In this document: positions 42,873 to 55,576 of the stretch, piece after piece | Numbering within the stretch: the stretch's first letter is position 1 | Layout: each line of letters opens with the position of its first letter | Assembly: GCF_029167625.1 (NCBI RefSeq) | Contig: NZ_CP119145.1 | Location: forward strand, 6,324,001 to 6,388,000 | Length of the DNA stretch: 64,000 nucleotides | Direction of reading: 5' to 3' | Source of the DNA: Streptomyces sp. AM 4-1-1 | Lineage (GTDB): Bacteria; Actinomycetota; Actinomycetes; Streptomycetales; Streptomycetaceae | Translations under genes and position numbers: made by a program | Notes under the pieces: generated by a model | Seen by the model: only the letters and a program-made list of their open reading frames with translations | Databases searched by the model: none | What the model was told of the DNA's origin: nothing

Positions 42873-44627
42873 ATTTCCACCGATTCAGCGCCCCCAGCGG
42901 CCCCCGACGACGATCATCCGGAGCGGACGGAGCCGGAGCGGACGAAGGCGGCGGAGAGAGCGAGAAGGACGGAACGGCGAGCGGGTCGGGGAGAGGTCTT
43001 CCTGAAGGTCGTGACCACCACGGACCACAAGGTCATCGGCAACATGTACCTGGTCACCTCCTTCTGCTTCTTCCTTTTCGCGGGTGTGCTGGCGATGCTG
43101 ATGCGGGCCGAACTGGCCCGGCCCGGACTCCAGATCGTCACCACCGCCCAGTACAACCAGCTGTTCACCATTCACGGCACCATCATGATGCTGCTCTTCG
43201 CGACCCCGACCTTCACCGGATTCGCCAACGCCCTGATGCCCCTTCAGATCGGCGCCGCCGACGTCGCCTTCCCGCGACTGAACGCGTTCACCTACTGGGT
43301 GTATCTGTTCGGCGGGATCATGGTGGTCTCGGGATTCCTCACGGAGAACGGCGCCGCGTCCTTCGGCTGGTTCGCCTACGCCCCGCTCAACGGTCCGGTC
43401 CACTCGCCCGGACTCGGTGGCGACCTCTGGATCATGGGCCTGGTCGTCTCCGGACTCAGTACCATTCTCGGTTCGGTCAACTTCATCACCACCATCATCT
43501 GTCTGCGCGCCCCGGGCATGACGCTCTTCCGGATGTCCATCTTCACCTGGAACGTCCTCTTCACATCCATTCTCGCGCTGCTCGCCTTCCCGGTGCTCAC
43601 CGCCGCCCTGCTGGCCCTGGAGGCGGACCGGAAATTCGGGGCGCACATCTTCGACGCGGCGAACGGCGGCGCGCTGCTCTGGCAGCATCTCTTCTGGTTC
43701 TTCGGACATCCCGAGGTCTACATCGTGGCTCTTCCGTTCTTCGGGGTGATCAGCGAGATCATTCCGGTGTTCAGCAGGAAGCCCATGTTCGGATATGTGT
43801 CGCTCGTCGGGGCCACCATCGCCATCACCGGTCTCTCGGCAACCGTCTGGGCCCATCACATGTTCGCCACCGGGGCCGTTTTCCTGCCGTTCTTCTCCCT
43901 GATGTCGTTCCTCATCGCCGTGCCCACCGGGGTCAAGTTCTTCAACTGGATCGGCACCATGATGAAGGGGTCGCTGTCCTTCGAGACCCCGATGCTCTGG
44001 TCGATGGGTTTTCTCGTGACCTTCCTGCTCGGCGGGCTGACCGGAGTGCTGGTCGCCTCACCGCCGCTGGACTTCCACCTCACGGACTCCTATTTCGTGG
44101 TCGCGCACCTGCATTACGTACTGTTCGGCACGATCGTTTTCGCCACGTTCGCCGGATTCTATTTCTGGTGGCCCAAGCTCACCGGGAAAATGCTGGACGA
44201 ACGATTGGGTAAAATCCACTTCTGGGCCCTCTTCGTCGGCTTCCAGCTCACCTTTCTCGTCCAGCACTGGCTCGGTGAACAGGGAATGCCCCGCCGGTAC
44301 GCGGACTATCTGGCGGCCGACGGTTTCACCCTGCTGAACACGATCTCGTCGATCGGCGCTTTCCTGCTCGGCATCTCCACCCTGCCGTTCCTCTTCAACG
44401 TCTGGCGGACCGCGCGCCACGGTGAGCGGGTCACCGTCGACGACCCCTGGGGCTGGGGACGCTCCCTGGAGTGGGCCACCAGTTGCCCGCCGCCCCGGCA
44501 CAACTTCGAGTCACTGCCACGCATCCGTTCGGAATCCCCCTCCTTCGACCTGCACCACCCCGAGGCCCGCGAACGACCGGTTCCGGCCGGGCCGCCCGAT
44601 GTCCGCACCGGGACGGGGGTGCGCTGA
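42873..44627 (+). CDS. ctaD: Cytochrome c oxidase subunit I paralogue
   Basis: About 584 residues with twelve membrane helices. Heme a ligands are His in 'FTIHGTIMM' and in the '[10 protein letters not shown]' pair (also the heme a3 His). The CuB His-Tyr pair is in '[14 protein letters not shown]', with further CuB His-His in '[10 protein letters not shown]'. It catalyses O2 reduction and proton pumping in the aa3 oxidase. The start is uncertain: ATT 42873 has the best ribosome binding site, while GTG 42828 would add 15 residues. It is followed directly by ctaF. Because ctaC, ctaE and the qcrCA genes are absent, it is most likely the secondary copy. Confidence 0.9.
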   Translation: MSTDSAPPAAPDDDHPERTEPERTKAAERARRTERRAGRGEVFLKVVTTTDHKVIGNMYLVTSFCFFLFAGVLAMLMRAELARPGLQIVTTAQYNQLFTIHGTIMMLLFATPTFTGFANALMPLQIGAADVAFPRLNAFTYWVYLFGGIMVVSGFLTENGAASFGWFAYAPLNGPVHSPGLGGDLWIMGLVVSGLSTILGSVNFITTIICLRAPGMTLFRMSIFTWNVLFTSILALLAFPVLTAALLALEADRKFGAHIFDAANGGALLWQHLFWFFGHPEVYIVALPFFGVISEIIPVFSRKPMFGYVSLVGATIAITGLSATVWAHHMFATGAVFLPFFSLMSFLIAVPTGVKFFNWIGTMMKGSLSFETPMLWSMGFLVTFLLGGLTGVLVASPPLDFHLTDSYFVVAHLHYVLFGTIVFATFAGFYFWWPKLTGKMLDERLGKIHFWALFVGFQLTFLVQHWLGEQGMPRRYADYLAADGFTLLNTISSIGAFLLGISTLPFLFNVWRTARHGERVTVDDPWGWGRSLEWATSCPPPRHNFESLPRIRSESPSFDLHHPEARERPVPAGPPDVRTGTGVR

Positions 44628-45016
44628 TGAGGGCCGAGGCACTGCTCTTCTCCGGAGTCGCGCTCTTCTTCGCGCTGACCGGCGGCATCTACGGCTGGCT
44701 CGCCCGCGAACCCGCCGGCCTCGCCGCGCTCACCGTGTCGTTCCTGATGTCCGCCCTGATCGCCGCGTTCCTGTGGCGACAGCACGGCCGGACCCTCCGC
44801 CGACCCGAGGACCGCAAGGACGCGGAGATCCGGGAGAACAGCGGCACCAGGACGTTCTTCCCCGCCCGCAGCTACTTCCCGGTCCTGGCCGGGCTGGGCA
44901 CCGCCCTGATCGGATCGGGCGTGGCCATCGGCCTCTGGCTCTTCCTGATCGGTGTGGGCGTCCTGATCCCGGGCGTGTTCGGTTTCGTGTACGCGAACGG
45001 GCCGCGCACCGACTGA
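44627..45016 (+). CDS. ctaF: Cytochrome c oxidase subunit IV, actinobacterial type
   Basis: A 129-residue membrane protein with about four helices (1-23, 29-50, and two in 'FPVLAGLGTALIGSGVAIGL' onward). The start overlaps the ctaD stop by one base (TGATG). Position after ctaD and size match CtaF, which is specific to actinobacterial aa3 oxidases and sits at the interface with the bc1 complex. Confidence 0.85.
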   Translation: MRAEALLFSGVALFFALTGGIYGWLAREPAGLAALTVSFLMSALIAAFLWRQHGRTLRRPEDRKDAEIRENSGTRTFFPARSYFPVLAGLGTALIGSGVAIGLWLFLIGVGVLIPGVFGFVYANGPRTD

Positions 45017-45040
45017 GGCCGCCCGGCGCCCCCGCCCGGC

Positions 45041-45078
45041 GGGAACGGCCACGGACCGCCGCTCCCGTGGCCGTTCCC
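45041..45078. terminator. Bidirectional terminator between ctaF and qcrB
   Basis: Perfect 14-base arms (GGGAACGGCCACGG at 45041-45054 and its complement at 45065-45078) with a 10-base loop, between convergent genes. Confidence 0.9.
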
Positions 45079-45085
45079 GCATACT

Positions 45086-45115
45086 GCCGATGCCGATGCC
45101 GATGCCGATGCCGAT
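45086..45115 (+). repeat. Five tandem copies of GCCGAT
   Basis: A hexanucleotide tract directly after the ctaF/qcrB terminator, in untranslated sequence. It is prone to copy-number change; no function is evident. Confidence 0.95.
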
Positions 45116-45133
45116 GAGCGATCCCATGGACCG

Positions 45134-46849
45134 TCAGCCGGCGTCGCCCCGCCCGTCGCGTTCGCCCGGCCCGGGGTCGGTGTCCGTCGGTCCGGCGTTC
45201 AGCGCCGCGACCTCGTCACGCAGACGCGCGTCGAGCGGCGGCTCCACACGGTCCTGGTAGTACCAGGCACTCGCCGCCGACCGGCTCCGGTCCACCAGCC
45301 GCCGCAGCCGTGGCGCGCGGACATCGCGGGTGTCACGGCCGTCTCCGGGACCGCGAGGCTCCGGAAGCGGCCGGGGCCGCTCCGCCGTCAGCGCGACCCA
45401 CCGGGCCCCGTCGTCCAGCGGCCGGTGTCCCGGACGGTGCGCGCCCTCCACCGTCTGCGTGACCTCACCGGTCTCCTCGCCCTCGGACAGCAACTCCCGC
45501 TCGCGCTTCTGCAACGCCAGGCAGAGCCGCTTGGTCAGCCAGAACGCGGCCACCGGCCCGACCACGAACAGCACCCGGAAGACCCAGGTCAGCGGCGGGA
45601 ACGGCAGATGGAACACATACGAGACGACGTCCTGACCACCCGCCAGCAGCAGCACCCCGTAACAGACGAGCGCCGCCACTCCCAGCCCCGTGCGCGTGGG
45701 CCGGTCCCGCGGCCGGTCGCAGAGATGCCGCTCACCGCCGTCGCCCGTCACCCACCGTTCGAAGAACGGGTACAGGTAGAGGATCACGAAGAGCAGACCC
45801 GGCAGCACCACCGCGGGAAGGAACACGTTCCACATCACGGTGTGCCCCCACAGGCGGGTCTCCACCCCGGGCATCAGCCGCAGCGCCCCCTCCAGGAAGC
45901 CCACGTACCAGTCCGGTTGCGCGTCCGTCGACACCTGATCGGGTCTGAACGGCCCGTACGCCCACACGGGGTTGATCTGCGCCACCGCGGCGAGGACCGC
46001 GAGCAGCCCGAAGACGATGAGGAACAGACCGCCCGACTTGGCGGTGTAGTGGGGGAACAGGGGCTGTCCGACGGCGTTCCGGCCGGTCCGTCCCCGCCCG
46101 CGCCACTGGGTGTGCTTCAGATGCACCACGAGCAGGAGGTGCAGGGAGATCAGGGCGAGCAGCAGCCCCGGGACCAGGAGGACGTGCATCGGATAGAGAC
46201 GGCTGACGATGTCCTCGCCGGGGAACTCGGCGCCGAAGACGAAGAAACTGACGTAGCTGCCGATCACCGGGATCGACAGCATGATGCCCTGCGCGGTCCG
46301 CAGCCCCGTGCCGGACAGCAGGTCGTCGGGGAGCGAATAGCCCGCGAACCCCTCCAGCAGCGCCAGCAGGAACATCGTCACCCCCACCATCCAGTTCGCC
46401 TCCCGGGGCCGGCGGAACGCGCCCGTGAAGAAGACGCGCAGAAGGTGGGCACCGATGGAGGACAGGAACACCAGGGACGCCCAGTGGTGCACCTGACGGA
46501 TCAGCAGCCCGCCGCGCACCTCGAAACTGATGTCGAGCGTGGAGGCGTACGCCTCCGACATCCGCACGCCGTGCAACGGGACGTACGAGCCCTGGTAGAC
46601 CGTCTCCGCCATCGACGGATCGAAGAACAGGGTGAGGAAGACGCCGGTCAGCAGCAGAACGACGAAGCTGTAGAGGGCCAGTTCGCCCAGCAGGAAGGAC
46701 CAGTGCTCCGGGAACGCCTTGCGGAGCAGGGCGCGCGCGGACTCGGCCAGCGGGAGCCGCGCGTCCACCCCTTCGAAACCCGTACGCGCCACCCTGCCGG
46801 CCCGCTCACCCGGTCCGGCCTTCCCCGCCTTCCTCATCGACAACCGCAC
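45134..46849 (-). CDS. qcrB: Cytochrome bc complex cytochrome b subunit paralogue
   Basis: A 571-residue cytochrome b with about eight to nine helices. b-heme His residues lie in 'RQVHHWASLVFLSSIGAHLLR' and in 'YPMHVLLVPGLLLALISLHLL'. The Qo-site motif reads PDWY (mitochondrial PEWY). It has the long charged C-terminus (about 440-571) seen in actinobacteria. GTG 46849 has AGGAG five bases upstream. The Rieske (QcrA) and cytochrome cc (QcrC) genes are not here, so it probably substitutes for the main QcrB in a shared complex. Confidence 0.9.
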   Translation of the reverse strand: MRLSMRKAGKAGPGERAGRVARTGFEGVDARLPLAESARALLRKAFPEHWSFLLGELALYSFVVLLLTGVFLTLFFDPSMAETVYQGSYVPLHGVRMSEAYASTLDISFEVRGGLLIRQVHHWASLVFLSSIGAHLLRVFFTGAFRRPREANWMVGVTMFLLALLEGFAGYSLPDDLLSGTGLRTAQGIMLSIPVIGSYVSFFVFGAEFPGEDIVSRLYPMHVLLVPGLLLALISLHLLLVVHLKHTQWRGRGRTGRNAVGQPLFPHYTAKSGGLFLIVFGLLAVLAAVAQINPVWAYGPFRPDQVSTDAQPDWYVGFLEGALRLMPGVETRLWGHTVMWNVFLPAVVLPGLLFVILYLYPFFERWVTGDGGERHLCDRPRDRPTRTGLGVAALVCYGVLLLAGGQDVVSYVFHLPFPPLTWVFRVLFVVGPVAAFWLTKRLCLALQKRERELLSEGEETGEVTQTVEGAHRPGHRPLDDGARWVALTAERPRPLPEPRGPGDGRDTRDVRAPRLRRLVDRSRSAASAWYYQDRVEPPLDARLRDEVAALNAGPTDTDPGPGERDGRGDAG

Positions 46850-47069
46850 TGGGTCTCCTGTCCGTCGGTTGTGGAGTCCGGTCTCTTCCGTCCATGGCCT
46901 TACCACCGCGGCGGGTCCGGATCACGCGTCGGCGCGAGGGTTGACCGGGGCGGCCGACAGACGGCTTCCCCGGACGGACCGGTCCATGCCGGGGGCGTCC
47001 GGGCGCACCACGCCCGCCCCGCGGTCATCCGGACCGGGCGAGGCCGCTTCCGGATTCGACCACCACGGG
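46850..47069. other. Intergenic DNA upstream of qcrB
   Basis: 220 bases holding the qcrB ribosome binding site and presumably its promoter. I recognise no further gene or clear operator. Confidence 0.4.
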
Positions 47070-48200
47070 TCACGGCGCCAGGTCGTGCAGCAGCCGCTGG
47101 ATCTCCGCGACCAGGCCCCCGACGGACGTGGCCGTCTCCGTGTCACCGTCGGGCAGTTCCCGCTTGAGGCGGGAGTGGGCCCCCCACGCCCGGTCCAGCT
47201 CCTCGGCCCGCCGCTCGCGGCGTTCCTCGTCGGGGCCGTCCTCCAGGATCTTCTGGTCCATTGCGCACACGTCACCGGCCGCGCGCAGGACCTCCGCCGC
47301 GCACTCCAGCGCGGAGGGCGGCGGGGTGGCGAGCCGGCCGCGGTCGACGGCCGCTTCGAGCAGGGTCCGGGTGATGGTCTGCAGGTGCTCGCCGATCCGT
47401 TCCCAGACCAGGTCCCACTCCGGAGGCGGGGCGAGCGCCGACGCGCGAAGCCGGTGGCCCGGGTTGAAGCGGTAGCTCTCCGTCGCCCACTGACGTGCGG
47501 TCCGCAGCTCCGAGAGGGTGGCGCGCAGCCCCTCCGCCCGGGTGTACCAGGATTCGGCGCGCTCGCGTCCGTAGTCCGCCTCCAGCTCGTCCGCCACCGT
47601 GGACAGCAGCTCGGCGCAGTCCCCGGGAAGGCGGCGCGAGAGGCGCTTGACGTCCCTCGACAGGACCGGCGGCAGCACCACCGCGTTCACACCGATGCCG
47701 ATGACCGCGCCGATGCAGGTCTCTACCAGACGGTGCGCGACATCGAACGCCGAGTACGAGCCGTACGCCAGCACGAACAGTGCCGTGGTGGGGGCGTACA
47801 GCCCCTGCTCGCCGACCGGGGCGCAGTTGCCGAGGAGCACCACGACGGGCAGGGCGACGACCATCGCCGCCATCGTGTTCCCCGTGACCACGGCGGCGCC
47901 CGCGGCCACCAGCGTGCCGAGGGCGATCATCAGCACCTGCTGCAGCCCGGACCGGAGGGAACGGTAGACGGTGCTCTGCACCAGGGCCACGGCCGCCCAC
48001 GGCGCCATCAGCGCCATGGGCGCGTGCAGCCACCAGCCGGTCACCGCCCAGGCGAGAGCCGCCGCCGCGGCGGCCTTGAGGGACTGGACCACGTCGATCC
48101 GTCCGACACCGGGCCGGGCCCAGCCCCGCACGTGCCGCAGGAGCGCCGGGCCGGCGCGGCCCGGCAGACGATCCCTGCGGGCGGTCCGTGCGGCGTTCAT
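47070..48200 (-). CDS. FUSC family membrane transporter
   Basis: A 376-residue protein. The N-terminal half (about 35-165) has about six membrane segments with the FUSC pattern 'AWAVTGWWLHAPMALMAPWAAV' and 'YAPTTALFVLAYGSYSAFDV'. The C-terminal half is soluble, helical and charged. FUSC/aromatic acid exporter proteins move hydrophobic weak acids out of the cell; the substrate here is unknown. It is a single gene with its own start. Confidence 0.82.
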   Translation of the reverse strand: MNAARTARRDRLPGRAGPALLRHVRGWARPGVGRIDVVQSLKAAAAAALAWAVTGWWLHAPMALMAPWAAVALVQSTVYRSLRSGLQQVLMIALGTLVAAGAAVVTGNTMAAMVVALPVVVLLGNCAPVGEQGLYAPTTALFVLAYGSYSAFDVAHRLVETCIGAVIGIGVNAVVLPPVLSRDVKRLSRRLPGDCAELLSTVADELEADYGRERAESWYTRAEGLRATLSELRTARQWATESYRFNPGHRLRASALAPPPEWDLVWERIGEHLQTITRTLLEAAVDRGRLATPPPSALECAAEVLRAAGDVCAMDQKILEDGPDEERRERRAEELDRAWGAHSRLKRELPDGDTETATSVGGLVAEIQRLLHDLAP

Positions 48201-48230
48201 CGACTCTCCCGTTCGCTCGCGTGACTCTCA

Positions 48231-48264
48231 CGTGTCCGGGGTGCCGCGTGGCGCCCCGGACACG
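48231..48264 (-). terminator. Terminator downstream of the NUDIX gene
   Basis: CGTGTCCGGGG (48231-48241) pairs with CCCCGGACACG (48254-48264), 11-base arms and a 12-base loop, about 20 bases past the leftward NUDIX stop. Confidence 0.75.
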
Positions 48265-48285
48265 CGTGCCCCGGATTCGAACGGC

Positions 48286-48813
48286 CTATCCGAGGGGAGA
48301 AGTGAGGACGGGCGGGCCGGTGAGCGGCAGCCGGTGCACCGGCGGATGCTCGATCGGAAGGTCCGGCCGCCAGGTCGCCAGCACCTGCGCGGAGGGCTCG
48401 AACAACGGGCTGGGCAGCTCGTCGGGTGAGGTCCACCACCAGCCGCTGATCAGCTCCGGCTCGGTCACCTCCGGCTCACCCGTCCAGGCGCTCACGACGA
48501 CGGCCATCGAGACCCGGGTGAGGCCCGCGATCACGTCATGGAGCATCGCCAGCACCCGTACGTCCTCCTCGCGCGCCTCCAGCCCCGTCTCCTCGCGGAG
48601 TTCGCGCACGGCCGCCGCGGCCACCGACTCGTTGGTCGGATCGACCTTGCCGCCGGGCAGCTCCCACGTACCGCCCCGGTGTCTGCCCAGCAGGACCCGG
48701 CCCCGCTCGTCCAGCACGATGACGCCGACGCCGAGCGTCGCGTGCGGCAGGGGCGGGCGGGCATCGCGCGGCTTGCTGGTGATGATCGCCCGGGGGGCGG
48801 TCTCGCTGTCCAC
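48286..48813 (-). CDS. NUDIX hydrolase
   Basis: A 175-residue NUDIX protein. The Nudix box GGKVDPTNESVAAAAVRELR continues EETGLEA, with the catalytic Glu residues intact. An N-terminal 'GVGVIVLDERGRVLLGRHRGG' strand precedes it, similar to MutT/ADP-ribose pyrophosphatase-like housekeeping enzymes. GTG 48813 has GAGGAG five bases upstream. The true nucleotide substrate is not readable. Confidence 0.88.
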   Translation of the reverse strand: MDSETAPRAIITSKPRDARPPLPHATLGVGVIVLDERGRVLLGRHRGGTWELPGGKVDPTNESVAAAAVRELREETGLEAREEDVRVLAMLHDVIAGLTRVSMAVVVSAWTGEPEVTEPELISGWWWTSPDELPSPLFEPSAQVLATWRPDLPIEHPPVHRLPLTGPPVLTSPLG

Positions 48814-49106
48814 GGAACTCCTCGGAAGACGCGTACGGAAGTGAGTGGCCGTGGCCCCGGTCCGGGCTTCCGGACCGGGACCCGGTCTCCGGCGGCGGCC
48901 GGGCCGCCGCCGGCCACTGCCGAGGATAGGGAAGCAGCCGGGGAAGGCGCTCGCCGCGCTCACCGCTTCACCGCGCTCACCGCTTCACCGCGGGGGAAGG
49001 TGCCCTTGAGCGCGTACGCCCCCGGTCGTTACCCTCCGGTACACGTGCTGCGACGCCCCGGCCGGACCCGTACCGGTACGGAGAACACGAGGGAGGCGAG
49101 TGCCCC
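48814..49106. other. Divergent intergenic region, NUDIX / amidase
   Basis: About 290 GC-rich bases. Only the ribosome binding sites (GAGGAG for the leftward gene, GGGAGG at 49091-49096 for the rightward) are recognisable. A short direct repeat, CACCGCTTCACCGCG, occurs around 48961-48992. Confidence 0.4.
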
Positions 49107-52872
<3,766 letters not shown>

Positions 52873-52919
52873 CGCCCCGGAGTCCCCGCGGCACGGGCGG
52901 CCACCCGCTTGCCCGCACC

Positions 52920-52961
52920 GGAACCGCCCCGGCCGGCACCATGCCCGGCCGGGGCGGTTCC
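52920..52961. terminator. Strong terminator between icd and the lipoprotein gene
   Basis: Perfect 17-base arms (52920-52936 and 52945-52961, core GGAACCGCCCCGGCCGG) with an 8-base loop, between convergent genes. Confidence 0.95.
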
Positions 52962-53014
52962 ACGTCCGCGGACGGGAGAGTGAACCCCGGACCCGTACGC
53001 GCCTCCCGGTGGTG

Positions 53015-54085
53015 TCAGCCCTCCAGGTCCTCCAGGCCCTCGGACTCGACCATGGCCGACCCGCCGAACGCTCCCTCGATCAGTTCGTTCAGCTCGTCCG
53101 TCTTCAGCTCGGTCGCCCCGGCCGGAGCCGTGGTCTTTCCGCCCCTGCCGATGCGCAGGACCAGCCCCAGCTTCTTTACCTTCGGGTTCTCCGCCAACGC
53201 GGCCATGTCGACGCCCATCTCGGTCAGCGCGCCGTTCTTGAGCGTGAAGTCGGCCGTGACCTTCTCGTCCGGCACCTCCTTGAGCTGCTTGTCCGTCGGC
53301 AGTTCGAACCCGGGCGGCAGGCTCTTGGTCAGTGGACGGATCTCGTGGAAGAGCTCGGTCAGCAGGGTACGGAAGGGAGCGGTGGCGGTGACGTGCTCGA
53401 CACCGTCCTTGCTCCCGGACTTCTTGAACTCGACCTCACGGGCGATGGTGTTCCGCAGGGCGTCGACGAGCTTCTGCTGCGTCTTGGCGTCCGGCCCGGA
53501 CGGCGTCTTCGGCTCCTTCTCGGCCTCCGCGTCCAGCTTCTCGTCGCCGATCTTCTTGAGGTCCTTGGTCGCGACCTTCACCCATTCACCGGCGAACAGC
53601 TTCTTGAAGGTGCCCGCGCTGTCGGGGATTTCGTCGGCGGACGGCACCGGCTGGCCCGCCATCGTCCCGAAGGCCTTCACGTCGGCGCGTACGTAGCTGT
53701 AGTCGCCGACCGTCCGGTACTCGAGCAGGTCTCCGCTCGGGCCGCTGAACTTCACGGCCATGCCGACGACGTCCTTGTCCTCGGACTCGGCGAGCGGCTT
53801 CTTGGACTGCACGGAGAGCGAGATCCGTGCGTCACTGATCAGCTTCGCGGCCTCGTCCGGGATCTCCTCGCCGGGCTCGGCGTCGGCGTCCAGTGCCTTC
53901 AGCGTCGCGGCGTCGGTGTCGAGGTCGAGTTCCAGGGAGAGCGAGTGCTCCTCACCGAGCTTGTCGAACGCCCGGTCCAGCTTCTGCCCGGCCGACAGGT
54001 TCTCCACCGCGCCACAGGCCGTGGTGCCCGCCAGGACGACGGTGGCGATGGCTGTGGCGGTCAGGGTCTTGCGTATGACGGAAAT
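53015..54085 (-). CDS. Lipoprotein, LppX/LprAFG-like
   Basis: A 356-residue predicted lipoprotein: signal sequence '[23 protein letters not shown]' with lipobox (AGTTAC) and Cys at about residue 23. A beta-rich domain in the style of actinobacterial LppX/LprG proteins follows ('[20 protein letters not shown]' onward). Such proteins bind hydrophobic ligands or act in envelope transport; the exact function is unknown. The only start that fits is ATT 54085, with GAGGAG six bases upstream. No ATG, GTG or TTG with a ribosome binding site keeps the signal peptide. Confidence 0.78.
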   Translation of the reverse strand: MSVIRKTLTATAIATVVLAGTTACGAVENLSAGQKLDRAFDKLGEEHSLSLELDLDTDAATLKALDADAEPGEEIPDEAAKLISDARISLSVQSKKPLAESEDKDVVGMAVKFSGPSGDLLEYRTVGDYSYVRADVKAFGTMAGQPVPSADEIPDSAGTFKKLFAGEWVKVATKDLKKIGDEKLDAEAEKEPKTPSGPDAKTQQKLVDALRNTIAREVEFKKSGSKDGVEHVTATAPFRTLLTELFHEIRPLTKSLPPGFELPTDKQLKEVPDEKVTADFTLKNGALTEMGVDMAALAENPKVKKLGLVLRIGRGGKTTAPAGATELKTDELNELIEGAFGGSAMVESEGLEDLEG

Positions 54086-54091
54086 GACGAA

Positions 54092-54097
54092 CTCCTC
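54092..54097 (-). promoter_or_regulatory. Ribosome binding site implying an AUU start for the lipoprotein
   Basis: On the minus strand GAGGAG is followed, after six bases, by ATT TCC GTC ATA CGC, exactly where the signal peptide begins. It is the same ATTTCC context as at ctaD. Confidence 0.55.
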
Positions 54098-54182
54098 GTA
54101 GGCGTGGCCACAACAGTGGTCAATGTAAAGACCGCGCAAACCCCTGAGAGGTTGTACGACGTACGAGAATTGGCCGACCGTT

Positions 54183-54226
54183 GTGGACGACGACGACGAC
54201 GACGCCGACGACGACGCCGCCGACGA
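54183..54226 (+). repeat. GAC/GCC trinucleotide tract
   Basis: A run of GAC and GCC triplets about 100 bases upstream of the lipoprotein start and 60 bases from the end of the epoxide-hydrolase-like gene. It is simple-sequence DNA with no clear function. Confidence 0.9.
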
Positions 54227-54285
54227 TCGGTCGTGGTCGAGGGCCGTGACGTCGCTCAGGTCCTCGCCGACAGCGGCCGGTCCGG

Positions 54286-55266
54286 TCAACCGGGCAGGGA
54301 GGCGAGCCAGCCGGTCAGGATTCGGTTGACCTCCTCGCGGCGCTCCTGCTGAATCCAGTGACCGCAGCCGTCGAGGACGTGCGAGGAGACCAGGCCGGGC
54401 AGCGTGGTGGGGTAGGCGCGGATCGCCTCGGCCAGCCAGGTGGTGGAGGCGTCCAGGGCCCCGCCGAGGAACAGCGACGGCTGAGTGACGGGCGAGCCGC
54501 GGAAGTCGGCGAGGTCGTTCCAGTCCCGGTCCATGTTCCGGTACCTGTTGAGGGCTGCGCTCAGACCGGTCCGCTCGAACTCCCCGGCGTAGACGTCCAG
54601 ATCGTCCTCGCCGAGCCAGCCGGGCAGCCGGCCGGCGGGGAACCGGTCGCGCAGCGTCCCGCCCCGGCCGACGAAATGGGGATCAGGGGCGCCGGGCGTG
54701 GGCATGGTGTCCGCGGAGAAGGCGGCGTAGAAGCCGGCGAGCCAGCCACGGACGCCCGGTTCGATCTCGGCCTCGGCCCGGCCCGGCTCCTGGAAGTAGG
54801 AGACGTAGAACTCCTCGTCCCCGCCCATCTCCGCGAAGACCTCGCTCGGCCGCGGACCACCGGGCGGTGTGTACGGAACGCTCAGCAGCGCGACCGCCCG
54901 GAAGACGTCCGGCCTGACGAGGGCCGAGCTCGCGGCGATGGTCGACCCCCAGTCGTGCCCGACGACGACCGCCGTCTCCTCACCGAGCGCGCGCACCACG
55001 GCGACGTTGTCCTCGACCAGGTCGAGCATGCGGTACGCCGCTGTGTTCCCGGGCCTGGAGGAACGCCCGTAGCCACGCACGTCGATGGCGACCGCGCGAT
55101 ATCCGGCCGCGGCCAGCGCCGGCAACTGATGGCGCCAGGAGTACCAGGACTCCGGGAAACCGTGCACGAGCAGTACCAGCGGCCCGGCGCCCTGTTCCAC
55201 CAGATGAATCCGGCCGGCGGGAGAAGCGATCATCCGGTGAGTGACGTCCGTGGTCTGCTGAGACAT
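54286..55266 (-). CDS. Alpha/beta hydrolase, epoxide-hydrolase-like
   Basis: A 326-residue hydrolase. The oxyanion motif is 'VHGFPESWYSWR', the nucleophile is Asp in 'VVGHDWGST' and the His is in 'DGCGHWIQQERRE'. Asp instead of Ser as nucleophile places it in the epoxide hydrolase/haloalkane dehalogenase branch. The cap region 'FYVSYFQEPGRAEAEIE' also fits epoxide hydrolases. The physiological epoxide is unknown. It is a single gene upstream of, and codirectional with, the lipoprotein gene. Confidence 0.87.
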   Translation of the reverse strand: MSQQTTDVTHRMIASPAGRIHLVEQGAGPLVLLVHGFPESWYSWRHQLPALAAAGYRAVAIDVRGYGRSSRPGNTAAYRMLDLVEDNVAVVRALGEETAVVVGHDWGSTIAASSALVRPDVFRAVALLSVPYTPPGGPRPSEVFAEMGGDEEFYVSYFQEPGRAEAEIEPGVRGWLAGFYAAFSADTMPTPGAPDPHFVGRGGTLRDRFPAGRLPGWLGEDDLDVYAGEFERTGLSAALNRYRNMDRDWNDLADFRGSPVTQPSLFLGGALDASTTWLAEAIRAYPTTLPGLVSSHVLDGCGHWIQQERREEVNRILTGWLASLPG

Positions 55267-55576
55267 GAATCCTCCAGGGCTTTTGGCCTTACGGGGGGCA
55301 GGACCCGATCATGGGGCGGAGCGGTGCCCGGTCGCCAATGTTGGTGCCGCTTCAGCAAAGCGGAGAACCGGCCCAGCGCGCCGGACGCGCGCCGGACCCA
55401 CTTCCGGCCGGAGGGCCGGGGCACCCTCATGGCCGCTCCTCGCGCGTCCCGGTGAGCGCTCGGACCAGTCGGCAGCGGTACGCGAGCAGCACGTCAGCGC
55501 CACATCAGCGGAACGGCGGAGCGCGCGCCGATGCTATGGCCGACCGTACCGACCGAGTCTCACGGGGAGCCCCCAC
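55267..55576. other. Divergent intergenic region
   Basis: 310 bases between the epoxide-hydrolase-like gene and the DUF4232 lipoprotein gene. The direct repeat CACGTCAGCG / CACATCAGCG (about 55491-55508) is the only pattern; I see no gene or clear promoter. Confidence 0.4.
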
